From Bacillota bacterium (GTDB taxonomy: Bacteria; Bacillota; Clostridia; Christensenellales; CAG-138): a DNA stretch of 13,163 bases. This document shows positions 12,093 to 13,163 of the stretch, one piece after another. The stretch lies in NCBI GenBank assembly GCA_023409435.1, contig JAEYHP010000102.1, forward strand, positions 1-13,163. Direction: 5' to 3'. Within the stretch, counting starts at the first letter, position 1. Each line of letters opens with the position of its first letter. The notes beneath the pieces were generated by a model. It searched no databases. It saw only the letters and a program-made list of their open reading frames with translations, and had not been told where the DNA came from. Position numbers and translations under genes: made by a program.

Positions 12093-13163
12093 GTGCCGCG
12101 CAGCCCTTCGGGCGTAAAGACATGTGTGCCGCAGGATACGCAGGGATCAAACGAACGGATAACGCGCCCGATCTCCACCGGATTGTCAAGATCGGCAACA
12201 GGGGTGCCAATAAGCGCCTGTTCCCCCGCCCCCCGGGTTCCCTGCGCGTTGGAGGAAAGATTCCAAGCGGAGGGCGTAATGATTTGATAGAGCGATATGG
12301 CCCTGTTTGCAATTACCACCCAGTGCCCCAGCGCGCCGCGCGCGGTATCCACAAGCCCCATGCCCCTGGTCTGCTCCGGTATGGTATACCTGGCCTGCAT
12401 CTGAACCTCGGGAACGACATGGTCCAGAAGCGTTTGCATGACGTCGATGATCTTCCTTGTCTCATAGACGCGGGCAAGCGTGCGGTCCATAGCGGAAACG
12501 CCGTTGCGGTACTCGCCGGAGAGCCACTGGCGGGCCAGCGGGCCAACTTCATAGGGAACGCCAAAATAGCGGGGCGCTTTGATCCATGAATTTGCATCCG
12601 CTTTGTTGATATCCGGCTGTACAACAATCTCAAATGGCGTATACTGTTCCGGAGGGGAATAAAACGCATGCTCGGTCGATTCCGTAATTCCGTTTGGGTC
12701 AAGCGGACTAATTACGCCGTTATAATACGTGGACGGATTTACATAGAGCGTCCCAAGCTCCTGATAGTTATCAAATAAGCCGTAGCTTAGGAAATTGCCG
12801 TAGCCGCCTCCGATCTGAAAGTAATCCCCATAATACTGTGCAAGGGCCAATGCGTCGGGAATCATGATGTCGTTCACAAACACGCTCAACTCCTGAAGCA
12901 TGGACCTGAGCGCGATAATATCCTCCACCGAAGCGGGCTTCGTAATGCCGCCCACGAATATTCCATGATTATGCGGCGCTTTTCCTCCCAGTAAGGCCAG
13001 CATGGTATGCGCGGTCCTGCTGACATTCAGCGATGAAAAATAATGCTCCGCGAGCCTGTCATTGACTTCCCTGGGCAGCCGGAAGTCGTTTCCCGTTGCC
13101 TCAAACACCGGCCCATAATCCGGCAGGCGCACGAAATCCGGCAGGGTGAGCTGGTAGAAATGG
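12074..13163 (-). CDS. [NiFe]-hydrogenase large subunit, 5' end beyond the window
   Basis: This is the catalytic subunit of a group-1-like [NiFe] hydrogenase, which oxidises or makes H2 at the Ni-Fe(CN)2CO centre. Seen here are 362 C-terminal residues. The frame stays open to the window edge, reading HFYQLTLPDF before the first internal GTG at 13132, so the gene is cut by the window and not truncated. The N-terminal RxCGxC nickel motif lies outside. Typical segments are GGKAPHNHGIFVGGIT, then GALGHWVVI and RSFDPCVSCGTH with the two C-terminal nickel Cys ligands. After that His comes a 15-residue tail, VFTPEGLRGTWRVVP, the part cut off on maturation by the protease whose gene overlaps the end of this one. 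The small subunit is expected upstream, outside the window. H2 uptake is more usual for this group than H2 production. Confidence 0.93.
   Translation of the reverse strand, partial: HFYQLTLPDFVRLPDYGPVFEATGNDFRLPREVNDRLAEHYFSSLNVSRTAHTMLALLGGKAPHNHGIFVGGITKPASVEDIIALRSMLQELSVFVNDIMIPDALALAQYYGDYFQIGGGYGNFLSYGLFDNYQELGTLYVNPSTYYNGVISPLDPNGITESTEHAFYSPPEQYTPFEIVVQPDINKADANSWIKAPRYFGVPYEVGPLARQWLSGEYRNGVSAMDRTLARVYETRKIIDVMQTLLDHVVPEVQMQARYTIPEQTRGMGLVDTARGALGHWVVIANRAISLYQIITPSAWNLSSNAQGTRGAGEQALIGTPVADLDNPVEIGRVIRSFDPCVSCGTHVFTPEGLRGTWRVVP

Noticed and set aside
13130..13132. GTG at 13132 as the true start of the hydrogenase large subunit
   Set aside because: The frame stays open to the window edge and the upstream residues HFYQLTLPDF fit the family; the essential N-terminal nickel motif must lie further upstream.

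Overview
The window looks like chromosomal DNA of a moderately G+C-rich, anaerobic, spore-forming member of the Firmicutes (Clostridia). The evidence is AGGAGG-type ribosome sites, Gram-positive-style lipoprotein and membrane-anchored wall enzymes, an exosporium-type collagen-like protein of the BclA/BclB class, and a [NiFe]-hydrogenase locus. The genus cannot be fixed from the sequence alone. I see no tRNA, rRNA, CRISPR array, insertion sequence or phage gene.

Region 1 (76-4935, all minus strand) is a cell-surface cluster. In transcription order it holds a beta-helix-like lipoprotein (4878-4015), a 34-residue single-membrane-span peptide (3981-3877), a membrane-anchored M23 metallopeptidase (3784-2726), a membrane-anchored NodB/PgaB-type polysaccharide deacetylase (2729-1848, start overlapping the M23 stop as ATGA), a GNAT acetyltransferase (1761-1204) and an acyltransferase-3 membrane protein (1220-117), closed by a clear intrinsic terminator (76-105). 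The GNAT/acyltransferase pair has its own extended -10 promoter. The theme is trimming and modification of wall peptidoglycan or polysaccharide.

Region 2 (5024-7321, plus strand) has a consensus promoter driving a stand-alone FAD-dependent dehydrogenase of the COG2509 type, with a terminator. A 230-bp gene-free stretch of back-to-back hairpins follows, then a small VOC/glyoxalase-fold protein with its own promoter and terminator.

Region 3 (7367-11555, plus strand) is the most interesting part. A sigma-K-like promoter precedes a 585-residue collagen-like protein with a C1q/TNF-like head at the N-terminus, 94 Gly-X-Y triplets (89 with Thr in the third position), and a BclB-type C-terminal domain. 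It is followed by two tandem paralogous family-2 glycosyltransferases with C-terminal TPR-like helices. The simplest reading is a self-contained module that builds a Thr-glycosylated spore-surface filament. A hairpin between the structural gene and the transferases, together with a TTG start on the first transferase, would keep enzyme levels below those of the structural protein.

Region 4 (11552-13163, minus strand) is the 3' end of a [NiFe]-hydrogenase operon: the large subunit (its 5' end lies outside the window) with the DPCxxCxxH site and a 15-residue C-terminal extension, overlapping the gene for the maturation protease expected to remove that extension. A shared hairpin separates it from the convergent glycosyltransferases.
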